Origin: Mesorhizobium sp.
GTDB taxonomy: Bacteria > Pseudomonadota > Alphaproteobacteria > Rhizobiales > Rhizobiaceae
Direction of reading: 5' to 3'
Assembly: GCA_019635735.1 (NCBI GenBank)
Contig: JAHBYX010000012.1
Coordinates: forward strand, 62,001 to 126,000
Length of the DNA stretch: 64,000 nucleotides
The first letter of the stretch is position 1. Each line of letters opens with the position of its first letter. The position numbers were made by a program, and so were the translations under genes. The notes under the pieces were generated by a model, which had not been told where the DNA came from, searched no databases, and saw nothing but the letters and a program-made list of their open reading frames with translations. Positions 16,725-24,765 of the stretch are shown here, piece by piece.

Positions 16725-19211
16725 CTATCGTTCGCGATCGTCGCGATCGCGGTCGTGTCGCTCCTCGAGTTCCAGCTCGATCTGACGAAGACGGGGTACA
16801 TGCTGCTGCGGCGGATCCGATCTGGCAAGCTCCGCGTCGAGGGCGGGTTTCTTTTCGACAGCTCGATCATCGGGATGCCTTGTTCGTTGCTCGGACGGCA
16901 CTGTCGGCTGCTGCTCGATGCTCTGGTCATCGTGCTCCGGCGTCGAACGGTCCTCCCGACCCGAATCCCGAAGCTGCTCGGCTTCGGCACCTTGGAACCC
17001 GCCAAGCGCGCCGTCGGTCCGGCGGCTAGTGCCGGCGTCGATTGAAACGACCCTCTGATCCCTGTCTTCATCCCTGTCGCTTCGCGCACGATCGGCCGCG
17101 GCCAGCTCGATCTGATCGATCACACGCTGCAGGTCCTGATCCGATTTCGCGGTTTCGCGCATATACTGGTTCTCGCCATCGACAGCCAAATCTGCCGCCC
17201 GGTTGATTTCCCGGTCGAGGCCTGCCCGATAGCTCGCCGCATAGGATTGCGGCAGCTCACCTGCTTCGATCCGCTCAAGCCCCTCCCGATAGTGACTGAC
17301 CTCAACGAGAACCTCGTTCGCTGTTTCCACCGCCTCCAGTCCGAACCGCGCCACGGCCGCATTCCACTGGGCATTGGGATCTTCAGACCGATCGTCGCGC
17401 GAGCCGCGCGGCTCCTGCCCACCCTCGCGGTCAACCTGGCGCTCGGTGAACTCGAGGTATTCCCGGCGGATGTCGACCACTTCGCGCGCTGCCGCAGCGA
17501 TCTCGTCGAAGTTGGCACGATCCATATCATCGAGCGTCTGCTCCACTGACGAAAGGACCGCTTCCACACGATTTTCGTAGGCCTCGAACTCCGGACGCGT
17601 CATCTCTCGCATCTGTCCATCCTCACCGTTTACGAACTCGGTCAACTCTATCATATTGGTTATGTTTTTTACAGGTTCCTTTGCGCTATCTACGAAAACA
17701 CGCTCATTTTGAGTGTTCTCAGTCGCTCGTTCCAGACGGCGGCCCTGACGTGTTGCGAAGGCGCCTTCTCCTGAGCCACCCGCCTCATTGGCAAGATCAC
17801 TCCAGGCCTCGGCCGCTGTTGCCGCGTAATGCCGGCTGCGGTCGGTGGACGCGAGTTGAATGTCGTTCGAGCGCTTGGCCCGATAGCGGCTGTGCGCGAC
17901 CGAGCTGGTGCCTTCATGTTCGGTGCGGCCGCGATAGCTGACCGGCCGGACCTGGTTGCGCGTATACGCCGGTGCGCTGGCAAACTCGCGACGATCGGTC
18001 AGCTCCATGTCGATGCCCTGCTCGCGCGCCTTTTCGGCCATAACGGCACGCCATTCCCGGAACACCTGCGGACTGGTGACGATCCGGTCCCCGGTCTCGG
18101 AACGCGTGGTGACGATCGCATGCGCGTGAATGTGTGGCCGCTTGCCGCCCTCAGCCATCTCCTTTGGATCGAGCGCCGGATCGTGCACGGCAAACACGTA
18201 GCGATGCCCCGCGAACTGTTCGCCGAGGAACTCGCGCACGGCAGCTTCGAAAGCCGCCCCATCCGTGCCGGCTCGCGCCGAGACGATCAGGTGCATGACG
18301 TCCCTGCCCTTGCGGCTGTGCAATTCCCGGCGCCATTCCTTCAGAACGAGATCGCCGGCCTGCGTTGCGTCGCCGATCAGCTTGCCAGTGTCGTCCCGGA
18401 CCTCTCCCTCCGCTCCAGCAACTACCTCGCGAACGCTCGCCGTGCCCCATTCAACTCCATTGCCGTAGCCATGGAATCGGAACCGGGCTTCGACCTCACG
18501 GCCGGCGTCGGAGTCATCAAACTGTTGCTGGACGATCCCGGCCGCCTTGCGGTCGCCGGTCAGTCTTTCGCCCGCCTCATCGCGCAGGACGACGACACCA
18601 TTCACATGGAGTTCTCCATCCGATCGCTCGCGCGCCGCGTAGACAAGCCGGCGGTCGCCAAAGCCCGCGCGCAGAATCGCGCGCAGCTGGTCGTCCTGAT
18701 CGACGTCATCACGCAGTGATGCCGCATCGATCGAGACATGGAACGTGCCGAGATCCCGGCTGGCTGCGCGATTGTCGAAGAGATGCTCCCACTCTGCCCG
18801 CTGTTCGGCGAGTGCATCCTTGCCGAGCACGCGCTCGCCCCGCTCATTCTCGACGGCGAGTTCTCCACCTCGCGACGCGTAACTCATCATCGCCCCGGCG
18901 CGTGCGCCACCGCCATAGGAGGCCAGCTTGACCACGGCAGGCTGACTGCCACGCGCCAGTGCACCAAAGCGCGTCCGCATCGAGCGGCCGCCCGCTCCCG
19001 CACCTCCACGCGACCATCGTGCTCCAGTTCCGCCCTGCCGTCGCCGCGCCCGGCCAAAGCCGCCCAGTCCCTCATCGCCAATCCGCGCCAACCCTCCCCT
19101 TCGCGGCTCGTCCCAGTCGCTCTTTTCCGACCGGCCGAGCTGCAGTTCATGCAGCAGCATGGCGCGCCGCCGCTCCCACTCCCGTTCGAAGGCACCGGGG
19201 AAGAACTCCAT
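16725..19211 (-). CDS. MOBP-like relaxase (VirD2-type conjugative nickase)
   Basis: The relaxase nicks oriT, stays covalently bound to the 5' end and pilots the strand through the channel. The 828-residue protein has the metal-binding triad HIHAH (H360, H362, H364) within KRPHIHAHAIVTT, and upstream blocks MMSYASRGGELAVENERGE and GTFHVSIDAASLRDD fitting an N-terminal relaxase domain. The C-terminal 350 residues are charged and helical (accessory or secretion-signal region). Its start overlaps the mobC stop (ATGA). It resembles the relaxases of rhizobial mobile elements (RlxS-like) as I remember them; assignment to MOBP rests on the His motif and on the adjacent ATCCTG nic sequence. Confidence 0.85.
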   Translation of the reverse strand: MEFFPGAFEREWERRRAMLLHELQLGRSEKSDWDEPRRGGLARIGDEGLGGFGRARRRQGGTGARWSRGGAGAGGRSMRTRFGALARGSQPAVVKLASYGGGARAGAMMSYASRGGELAVENERGERVLGKDALAEQRAEWEHLFDNRAASRDLGTFHVSIDAASLRDDVDQDDQLRAILRAGFGDRRLVYAARERSDGELHVNGVVVLRDEAGERLTGDRKAAGIVQQQFDDSDAGREVEARFRFHGYGNGVEWGTASVREVVAGAEGEVRDDTGKLIGDATQAGDLVLKEWRRELHSRKGRDVMHLIVSARAGTDGAAFEAAVREFLGEQFAGHRYVFAVHDPALDPKEMAEGGKRPHIHAHAIVTTRSETGDRIVTSPQVFREWRAVMAEKAREQGIDMELTDRREFASAPAYTRNQVRPVSYRGRTEHEGTSSVAHSRYRAKRSNDIQLASTDRSRHYAATAAEAWSDLANEAGGSGEGAFATRQGRRLERATENTQNERVFVDSAKEPVKNITNMIELTEFVNGEDGQMREMTRPEFEAYENRVEAVLSSVEQTLDDMDRANFDEIAAAAREVVDIRREYLEFTERQVDREGGQEPRGSRDDRSEDPNAQWNAAVARFGLEAVETANEVLVEVSHYREGLERIEAGELPQSYAASYRAGLDREINRAADLAVDGENQYMRETAKSDQDLQRVIDQIELAAADRARSDRDEDRDQRVVSIDAGTSRRTDGALGGFQGAEAEQLRDSGREDRSTPEHDDQSIEQQPTVPSEQRTRHPDDRAVEKKPALDAELARSDPPQQHVPRLRQIELELEERHDRDRDDRER

Positions 19212-19618
19212 CAGGCACCCTCCCCGCGTCGGGCAGCCGCAGCACGCCGTGTTATCTGAGCCAGCTCGGATGCGAGCGTGGTCGCAACGCTGCGCGCGTC
19301 CTGGATACTGCCTGTGAGGTCGCCCTCGGCCGGCACCGTGCCGGTGTTGATGGCCCTGGCAATCTGGTTGAGGTTGCCGCCGATCGCACGCATGCCGTCG
19401 GCGAGCAGACCGAGCACCAGGCGATCCCCTTCCCCGAGGAAGGGCCGCACGCCGGCGCCCTCCATCGACAGCGATCGGACAAACGCGGAAACGGTCATCC
19501 CGGCTGCGCTCGCGGCCGCTTCCAGCCTATCGTACTCGGCAGCCGAGAAGCGGACATGGGCCACCTTCTCCCTCCGTTTCGACGCTTCCGAGATGCTGCG
19601 AACCATCGCCAGCCACAC
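19211..19618 (-). CDS. mobC: MobC-like relaxosome accessory protein
   Basis: A 135-residue DNA-binding accessory protein. The N-terminal ribbon-helix-helix (AHVRFSAAEYDRLEAAASAAGMTVSAFVRSLSM) binds oriT, and the C-terminal MobC pattern (GGNLNQIARAINTG) is clear. Such proteins help the relaxase open the nic region. M5 is an alternative start. It lies immediately left of the proposed oriT and is translationally coupled to the relaxase. Confidence 0.85.
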   Translation of the reverse strand: MWLAMVRSISEASKRREKVAHVRFSAAEYDRLEAAASAAGMTVSAFVRSLSMEGAGVRPFLGEGDRLVLGLLADGMRAIGGNLNQIARAINTGTVPAEGDLTGSIQDARSVATTLASELAQITRRAAAARRGEGA

Positions 19619-19636
19619 CTGCGATCGTGGTGATTG

Positions 19637-19715
19637 CGGCCGCAGGCCGCGGATCGAGGGCCTGTCCCTCGATCGTCAGGAAAAATGTATCACATTTTTC
19701 CGTATCCTGCCAACA
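19637..19715 (+). other. oriT: Proposed origin of transfer (oriT) with nic at 19710/19711
   Basis: The spacer between the divergent mobC-relaxase and VirC-like genes contains three inverted repeats in series: GCGGCC/GGCCGC near 19637-19651, a perfect 9-bp repeat at 19653-19661/19667-19675, and a perfect 10-bp repeat at 19680-19689/19693-19702 (GGAAAAATGT, spacer ATC). Eight bases after the last arm ends the sequence GTATCCTG, followed by CCAAC. This matches the nic core of the VirD2/RP4 family (ATCCTG cut before C), and the repeat-then-nic spacing is like that of RP4 oriT. The predicted cut is on the plus strand, so sequence to the right would enter the recipient first. The region is AT-rich and has no gene. 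Confidence 0.75.
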
Positions 19716-19879
19716 AAAATAATATGAATTTAGCCCACCTGAACGCCATAATGCGGATTTTGCATATCAATATGATTTTGTTTTTCCATGTTCGTGTGCT
19801 TCTATATCGTGTGAACCCACGTCCACACGGAAATGTATTCATGTGTGAGTAGAAACACATTTTCATGGGAGTGCCGCCG

Positions 19880-20581
19880 ATGACCGTCGTGATCGCCGCC
19901 ATCAACGGTAAGGGAGGCGCGGGCAAGACCACCGCGCTGATGAACATCGCCGGCGAATATGCCCTGCGTGGCGGACGGGTCGCCATGATCGACATGGACG
20001 CACGCAACAACCTGATGAAGTGGTGGTCGGATTGCCAGGAGAAAGACGCCCAGCCCGAAGGCATCGAGGTCTATAGCCACAAGACGGCAAGAGGGTTGGA
20101 GCGCTGGATGGAGGATAACGCCGGTGTATTCGATCATCTTTTGATCGACACGCCCGGCGAGGACACGTCGATTGTGGACCCCGTGATCGCGGCGGCGGAC
20201 TTGGTGGTTTCGCCGATTCAGCCGTCAAAACGCGAAGTGCTCGGTGCCATCGACAGTTTCGAGAATGTGCTGCGGGTCAACGAGGCGCTGGGAAAGAGCT
20301 GCCGGCATGGCGTGCTGCGCACCCGGATCACGGTGACGGTGAGGCACACGGAACTCTATAGAAAGATCAGGCCGATCATCGAGGACACGGTCGGGACCTA
20401 CCTGTTCCGAACCGAGGTGTTCGAGCGCAATGTCTATAAGGACATCCACAACGGCATCGGCACGCTTCAGATGCAGGAGGTGACGGAGGCGATCGCCAAG
20501 GCGCGGCGGGAAACGCGGGCGTTGGTCGATGAAGTCGACCAACTTCTCATGAACGGGGCAACGACGGGACGCGCGACATGA
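19880..20581 (+). CDS. VirC1/ParA-like ATPase
   Basis: A deviant Walker A ParA/MinD-type ATPase of 233 residues starting at the ATG preceded by GGGAGTG (the frame also opens at 19865). Walker A is NGKGGAGKTT at residues 9-18; Walker B-like DHLLIDTPGED follows. The layout (IDMDARNNLMKWW early; LRTRITVTVRHTELYRKI and EVFERNVYKDI late) recalls Agrobacterium VirC1, which brings relaxosome complexes to the T4SS, more than a chromosomal ParA. It sits beside oriT and is coupled by ATGA to a ribbon-helix-helix gene, just as virC1 is to virC2. A partition role is the alternative. Confidence 0.8.
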   Translation: MTVVIAAINGKGGAGKTTALMNIAGEYALRGGRVAMIDMDARNNLMKWWSDCQEKDAQPEGIEVYSHKTARGLERWMEDNAGVFDHLLIDTPGEDTSIVDPVIAAADLVVSPIQPSKREVLGAIDSFENVLRVNEALGKSCRHGVLRTRITVTVRHTELYRKIRPIIEDTVGTYLFRTEVFERNVYKDIHNGIGTLQMQEVTEAIAKARRETRALVDEVDQLLMNGATTGRAT

Positions 20582-20934
20582 GCGGGAAAGAAAACCTCTC
20601 GCTGGGCGAATTCGCCACTGCGGCGCGCCGTCAGCGTCCAGCGGCAGGTTTGGCCCTGGATCACGCCGGGGATGCAAGCCTCGCTGCGCCGCAGACTGCG
20701 CCAGCACCGTCAGCGGCGGAGGACACGGGGAAAGGCGAGACATCCAGCGAGGCGAGCAAGGCGCTGCGGCAGATGAAACGGGCGCGGATGAAAGGCGCAA
20801 ATCACTTCGTAAATGTCAATCTGGATCGCGACATGAAGCGGCGGCTGAAGCTGGCCTCTTTCAACATGGAAACGTCGATGCAGGCCCTCATGGAGAAGGC
20901 CATTCGACAATATCTGGACGCGAACGGATTCTGA
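20578..20934 (+). CDS. Ribbon-helix-helix partner, VirC2/ParG-like
   Basis: This 118-residue protein has a disordered Ala/Glu-rich N-terminal half and a C-terminal RHH domain (HFVNVNLDRDMKRRLKLASF...MQALMEKAIRQYL). The domain order fits VirC2, whose RHH core lies at the C-terminal end, and also ParG-type partition proteins. The start overlaps the ATPase stop. With the ATPase and the relaxase it probably forms part of the relaxosome at the adjacent oriT. Confidence 0.72.
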   Translation: MSGKENLSLGEFATAARRQRPAAGLALDHAGDASLAAPQTAPAPSAAEDTGKGETSSEASKALRQMKRARMKGANHFVNVNLDRDMKRRLKLASFNMETSMQALMEKAIRQYLDANGF

Positions 20935-21105
20935 TCGGAAATGCAGTCCCCACAGACCTACTCCAAGAGTCGAGTTGATGTCGTGCTCCAATCCCTGCTA
21001 GGAACACTATCGTTTTGGCGCTGATTTTTGGGGTTTGGAGCCAAATCAGGGATTTTCCCGTCGTTTTTGGCGGGTGCGGAAGCGAATTCAAATCGAGCTC
21101 GGCAG

Positions 21106-21603
21106 ATGGCCATCAAGGACGTCCAGACATATATCGACAGGCGCGGGCTTGTCGAAACAAACGACTCGGAGGTCGACAAGCCGATCTGGCGGAAGCCCGG
21201 CTTCAACGGTGTGCGCAGCCTTCTGAAAATCGAGGAGGAACTGAGCCGCTATTTGCGCGAACGTCGCGATGCGCAAAACCTGAATCGCGAGCAGGTCGGC
21301 ATGATGGTCGGCCTTCATCAGGAGATTTATGCACGACATGAAAGGGCAGGCGCCAAGCTCAGGGTCGCGCGCTTGATTCATCTCGCCGAGTTGCTCGATT
21401 TCTCGCCAATCGAAGCGCTGTACGCGGCTGCCCCTCATCTGTTCGGCGAAAGTGAGCAGGAGGCCGACGTCAAACTAAAGCTGATGTTGCGAATGCTCGA
21501 TCTGCCAGCGTCGACAGCCCAGCATCTCTTGATGACGATAGAGGAACTGGCGCCGGACGCGGACGCCGCGCCACGGCGCGGCCAGAACAGGGCCGGTGAA
21601 TGA
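21106..21603 (+). CDS. HTH-domain regulator, XRE-like
   Basis: The 165-residue protein starts at ATG 21106 (MAIKDVQTYIDRRG), although the frame is open from 21028. A Cro/CI-like HTH lies in the middle (YLRERRDAQNLNREQVGMMVGLHQEIYARHERAGAKLR), followed by a helical C-terminal region. It stands 171 bases after the VirC2-like gene; I see no other gene in that spacer, which has several short TTTTGG/GATTTT repeats. Probable regulator of the transfer region; target unknown. Confidence 0.7.
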   Translation: MAIKDVQTYIDRRGLVETNDSEVDKPIWRKPGFNGVRSLLKIEEELSRYLRERRDAQNLNREQVGMMVGLHQEIYARHERAGAKLRVARLIHLAELLDFSPIEALYAAAPHLFGESEQEADVKLKLMLRMLDLPASTAQHLLMTIEELAPDADAAPRRGQNRAGE

Positions 21604-21774
21604 GGCCCCGGTCCGTGCAGGAAGTGGAATAGCGGGCGGACACAGGTATCCGCCAAGGCCTCACAGGCATTGCATAGCTGGCTGCTACGTCAGCGACACC
21701 AGCGGTTGCAACTCGGCCAAGGCCGTGGGTCAATATTCCGAGGAACGCGACCGCGATCTGGAGCTGTGGAGGTG

Positions 21775-22965
21775 ATGCGACGTCTCCTGATTCATGGCGA
21801 AACCTACGCTGATGAGGGGCCGAAGCTCCAGGCCGCGCTCGCCGCCGCTTACGTGCGCAAGGAGCGGCCGTTGTGCCTGTGCCGCGATCCGGGTTGCGCT
21901 ATGTACATCGCGCGGATCGGCGATCTCTTCGTGACGAAGCGCATGCCGCTCAGCGGCGGTGCGCACGATCCGTCCTGTGACTCCTATGAATCGACCTTCG
22001 ATCAGTCGGGTCTTGGCGCGCTTATGGGCAACGCGATCCAGCTCGACGAGCAGACTGGAAAGGCGGCGTTGAAGCTCGACTTCAGCCTGACGAAAACAGG
22101 CAATCGGGCGGCCCCTGTCCCAAGCCGAGATAGTTCTGCGAGCGTGTCCGGAGACCCCAGGAGGCTGTCGCTTCGCGGCCTGCTCCATTATCTATGGCAC
22201 GAAGCCGAGTTGACCGTCTGGACGTCCAGATGGGCCGGCAAGCGCCATTGGTGGAATGTGCGCTGGCATCTTCTCGCGGCGGCCAACCAGATGATCGCCA
22301 AAGGCGCAGCACTCGGCGATATCCTGTTCGTGCCCGAGCCTTTCCGCGCCGAGAGCAAGGAGGCGATCGAACAGCGTCGCAACGCAGCACTCGCAGCGGC
22401 GGTGGTACCCAAAAATGGCCCGCGTAGATTGCTGGTGCTGATCGGCGAGGTGAAGGAGGTGGCGCCGGCGCGGGTCGGCCAACGGCTCGTCATCAAACAC
22501 ATGCCCGGCTTCCCCTTCATGATCGACGACGCGCTCTATCGGCGTTTGCAAAAGCGGTTCGAAAGCGAGCTCTCACTTTGGGGAGCGGACCCATCCTCCC
22601 ATTTGATTGCAGTCTCGACGTTCGGGTTGAACGCGGCTGGCCTCGCCATCGTCGAGGAGATTGCGGTGATCGTGGTGTCCGAGAATTGGATTCCGTACGA
22701 GACGGTTTCAGAAAAGAAGCTGATCGACGCCCTCGCCCGGCTTCGCGAGAAAAGTGTCAAGGGATTGCGCTACGATCTGCAAGCTGACCAGCCTATTGCG
22801 AACGCATTGCTTCAATACAGGAAGGATCCGGTGGCGCTTTTCGTCGTCCCGGCCTCATCAGACGAGAAGTTCGAGGAATCATTGCAGGACATGATAGCGA
22901 GCCGGCCGGAAATGCATGCATGGACGTGGCGGGTCGCCGATGGGGATATGCCCGACTTGCCGTAG
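21775..22965 (+). CDS. DUF1173 family protein
   Basis: The 396-residue protein has the N-terminal cysteine cluster (LCLCRDPGCAMYIARIGD, later PSCDSYE) that defines DUF1173, a family found mainly on rhizobial plasmids. The rest is mixed alpha/beta without a known catalytic motif. The start is placed at ATG 21775 just after GGAGGTG; an upstream ATG at 21670 is in frame but has no ribosome site. The cysteines suggest zinc binding. Role unknown. Confidence 0.75.
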   Translation: MRRLLIHGETYADEGPKLQAALAAAYVRKERPLCLCRDPGCAMYIARIGDLFVTKRMPLSGGAHDPSCDSYESTFDQSGLGALMGNAIQLDEQTGKAALKLDFSLTKTGNRAAPVPSRDSSASVSGDPRRLSLRGLLHYLWHEAELTVWTSRWAGKRHWWNVRWHLLAAANQMIAKGAALGDILFVPEPFRAESKEAIEQRRNAALAAAVVPKNGPRRLLVLIGEVKEVAPARVGQRLVIKHMPGFPFMIDDALYRRLQKRFESELSLWGADPSSHLIAVSTFGLNAAGLAIVEEIAVIVVSENWIPYETVSEKKLIDALARLREKSVKGLRYDLQADQPIANALLQYRKDPVALFVVPASSDEKFEESLQDMIASRPEMHAWTWRVADGDMPDLP

Positions 22966-23016
22966 CCGTGAGACCCGTGAAAGCCGGACCCGCGGAGCGG
23001 GCCCGGCAATGCGCCG

Positions 23017-23457
23017 TCAAACCGTCGCGATGACGGTAGGCGCAACGCACATGAGCTTGACCGTGAACCCGGCGACGCGGCTCCCGAAGACGACCGGCCC
23101 GTTGAGCACCTCGAATGTCGGGGAAAGGACGGGGAACCGGATCGTCAGCTTCGCCGCGATGTCCTCGATTGGAAGGGTCGCCGAAACCGTCTCGCCGGCG
23201 GCGTCATTGCCGACGATGAGCAGGTTGCCCGCGAGCGGACTGGCGTAGTCCTTCAGTTCGGTGAAGCAGGTCAGTTCATCGGTCAGGCCATTGTCGTCGA
23301 CGATGATGCAATGTGACCTGTCGATGCGCACCATGTCGATAAGCTCACATCCGATTTGCCGGCGGATTTCCGCGAGGCTGTTCCTCGGATCCATTGTGAC
23401 GGCACGGATCGTCCGGCGCTCGACATCCACGAGATAGGCGGTGAGGAAGTTTGTTAT
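23017..23457 (-). CDS. DUF3846-like protein with possible AUA start
   Basis: The conserved part reads YLVDVERRTIRAV...IGCELIDMVRI...CIIVDDNGLTDE...NLLIVGNDAAGE, a pattern I connect with DUF3846-type proteins of plasmids and phages. The only standard in-frame start is GTG 23430, which would remove the first strand of the fold and has no ribosome site. In contrast AAAGGAG lies at ideal distance (six bases) before an in-frame ATA at 23457, giving ITNFLTAYLVDV. Either AUA is used or the start has mutated. Copy A of the hairpin repeat lies about 55 bases upstream. Confidence 0.6.
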   Translation of the reverse strand: MTNFLTAYLVDVERRTIRAVTMDPRNSLAEIRRQIGCELIDMVRIDRSHCIIVDDNGLTDELTCFTELKDYASPLAGNLLIVGNDAAGETVSATLPIEDIAAKLTIRFPVLSPTFEVLNGPVVFGSRVAGFTVKLMCVAPTVIATV

Positions 23458-23469
23458 GCTGATCTCCTT

Positions 23470-24033
23470 TCATTGCGATGACGGAGATCGGCAGCGGGCA
23501 AGTCGCGCATCGGGTGAGGAATCGCGTAGCGACCGCCAGAGGCGGCGAGCGGGGGAGCCGATTTTCGACGACACCCTTTTTGGGCGGCGGCCGAAAATTG
23601 AGGGAACCGCGAAGTCCTTAAGGCGATGGGCGCGGCCCGTAAAATAGGACGGCAGAGTGAGCACAACCACGGAGCCGCCAGACGCCGTGTCCGTTTCCGG
23701 CGACCAGCCGGCCGGCGGCACCTCGTCGCCCGCCAGCGCGCCGGAAGCGGTCGATCCGCTCCGGCGCGCTATCGAGCAGGGAAGAAGGAAGGCAGGGCGA
23801 ACCCTGCCTTCCTTCGGTTTCAGCGACGGTTTGACCCGCGCCGCGACGATATGCACGCCGATCTCCCGCTCGATCTTGTCGAACAGGTCGGGCAGTCCCT
23901 CCAGTTGGGCGGCCGGGACCTCCGTGTAATCGAGCGCCACGACGTAGGCCTCGCCTTCGCCGTCCCTGTGGACGAGATAGATATCGTCAAGGATTGAAAT
24001 TTTGCCTCCGTGTATCCATCGATGCTCGAACAC
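23470..24033 (-). CDS. Uncertain ORF with conserved-looking N-terminal half
   Basis: The first 80-90 residues (ILDDIYLVHRDGEGEAYVV, LDYTEVPAAQLEGLPDLF, IGVHIVAARVKPS) look like a real protein, but from about residue 95 the frame runs through the 14-bp perfect hairpin at 23784-23815 and repeat copy A and loses protein-like composition. The original stop may have been lost. GTG 24033 is a possible start; GGAGG followed by an in-frame ATT lies 36 bases inside. No family is recognised. Downstream part is most likely not functional protein. Confidence 0.4.
   Translation of the reverse strand: MFEHRWIHGGKISILDDIYLVHRDGEGEAYVVALDYTEVPAAQLEGLPDLFDKIEREIGVHIVAARVKPSLKPKEGRVRPAFLLPCSIARRSGSTASGALAGDEVPPAGWSPETDTASGGSVVVLTLPSYFTGRAHRLKDFAVPSIFGRRPKRVSSKIGSPARRLWRSLRDSSPDARLARCRSPSSQ
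23511..23620 (-). repeat. Conserved hairpin repeat, copy A
   Basis: Non-coding element of about 105 bases shared with 24292-24395 and 25691-25806. On the minus strand it reads AAGGAC, then CAATTTTCGGCCGCC, later GAAAATCGGCTCCCCC, then CGCCGCC...GGCGG...GCGATTCC. The CAATTTTC and GAAAATCG blocks pair to form the stem of a long hairpin, and GGCGG/CCGCC adds a second one. It ends about 55 bases before the minus-strand gene starting at 23457. Confidence 0.75.
23784..23815. terminator. Perfect 14-bp stem-loop
   Basis: Arms GAAGGAAGGCAGGG (23784-23797) and CCCTGCCTTCCTTC (23802-23815) are perfectly complementary with a CGAA loop. It lies inside an uncertain minus-strand ORF and may mark the true end of that transcript. 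No long T-run follows on either strand, so it could also be an mRNA-stability or single-strand structure. Confidence 0.5.
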
Positions 24034-24243
24034 CGAGCGGTTCCGAGTCGCGGCGGTGAGCGTGCAATTCCTTCCAGGTCTCGACTTCTCGCTGGAGGTC
24101 GGCAACCATCGCCTCGATCTCTTCGAGAAGGCGGCCGTGGAGCTCGCGGACTAAGGCCGTCCCGCAAGTGTGTCGGCTGGCGAGTGTGTCCGCGGCGATG
24201 CCATCGAGGCGGCGGATCAGCGTGACGGCATTGAATTTGTCAT
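23987..24243 (-). pseudogene. Small gene with disrupted start (85 codons)
   Basis: A protein-like frame reads DKFNAVTLIRRLDGIAADTL, then HTCGTALVRELHGRLLEEIEAMVADLQREVETWKELH, ending NFNP. It has no usable start codon: an upstream in-frame stop is followed directly by the conserved part. One base out of frame, ATG 24243 follows a purine-rich site (AAAGAGAAAG) and would be in frame if one base were inserted just after it. So a one-base deletion at the start codon, a sequencing error, or a frameshift on decoding explains it. Helical product of unknown function; copy B of the hairpin repeat lies about 50 bases upstream. Confidence 0.5.
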
Positions 24244-24291
24244 AACTTTCTCTTTTCGTTCTGACGAAAGGTGGCTACGCCGTTGACCAGA

Positions 24292-24395
24292 GGGGTCAGG
24301 GATCGCGAAGCGGCGGCAAGCGGAGGAACCGGTTTTCCGATCCGCCCCTTTAGGGTCGGAGCTGAAAATTGGAGGGGCCGCGATGTCCTTGACGC
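24292..24395 (-). repeat. Conserved hairpin repeat, copy B
   Basis: Diverged copy of the element at 23511 and 25691. On the minus strand: AAGGACATCGCGGCCCCTCC, AATTTTCAGCTCCGACCC, GGAAAACCGGTTCCTCCGC, TTGCCGCCGCTTCGCGATCC. The pairing between AATTTTC and GAAAAC is kept. Beyond its distal end the sequence stays similar to copy A for some tens of bases (shared block TCCGGCGACCAGCCGGCC), so the duplicated unit may be near 200 bases. Confidence 0.72.
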
Positions 24396-24765
24396 CGGAT
24401 AGGCTGGCGTATGATCGGACGTCAGAAGAAGAGCCCCGCGCCCGCAGGGCGCGTCCGTATCCGGCGACCAGCCGGCCCTGCGCCCTCCCCGCGCGTCATC
24501 GCTCGCGGGTCCGCGCCGGCGACCGAGCGCCGCGAGAGGTTCGTCACCCGCATGGGCCGAAACCGCGCAGCGGGTTCGGTGAGCGCCCCTTGGGGCGCGA
24601 GTAGAGCCGTGTCCCGAAGGGACCTCGCCCAAGCCTTCCTTCCGGCAGCAATGCCGACCCTGCCCTATCCAATCATACCGATCCATCACCCCCATGAATC
24701 GGTTGGGCCGGATCGATTCAGCAATGTCGTTGGACGCCGCTACTGAAGGAAGCAAGACTCCGGTC
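24396..24765. other. Non-coding stretch between repeat B and the WGR gene
   Basis: About 370 bases with no convincing gene on either strand. It includes a block similar to that beyond copy A, the short stem GGGCGCGTCC-like region near 24446-24455 and GGGCGCGAG near 24594. Open frames crossing it on both strands have Arg/Pro/Ala-biased composition typical of high-GC shadows. Confidence 0.5.
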
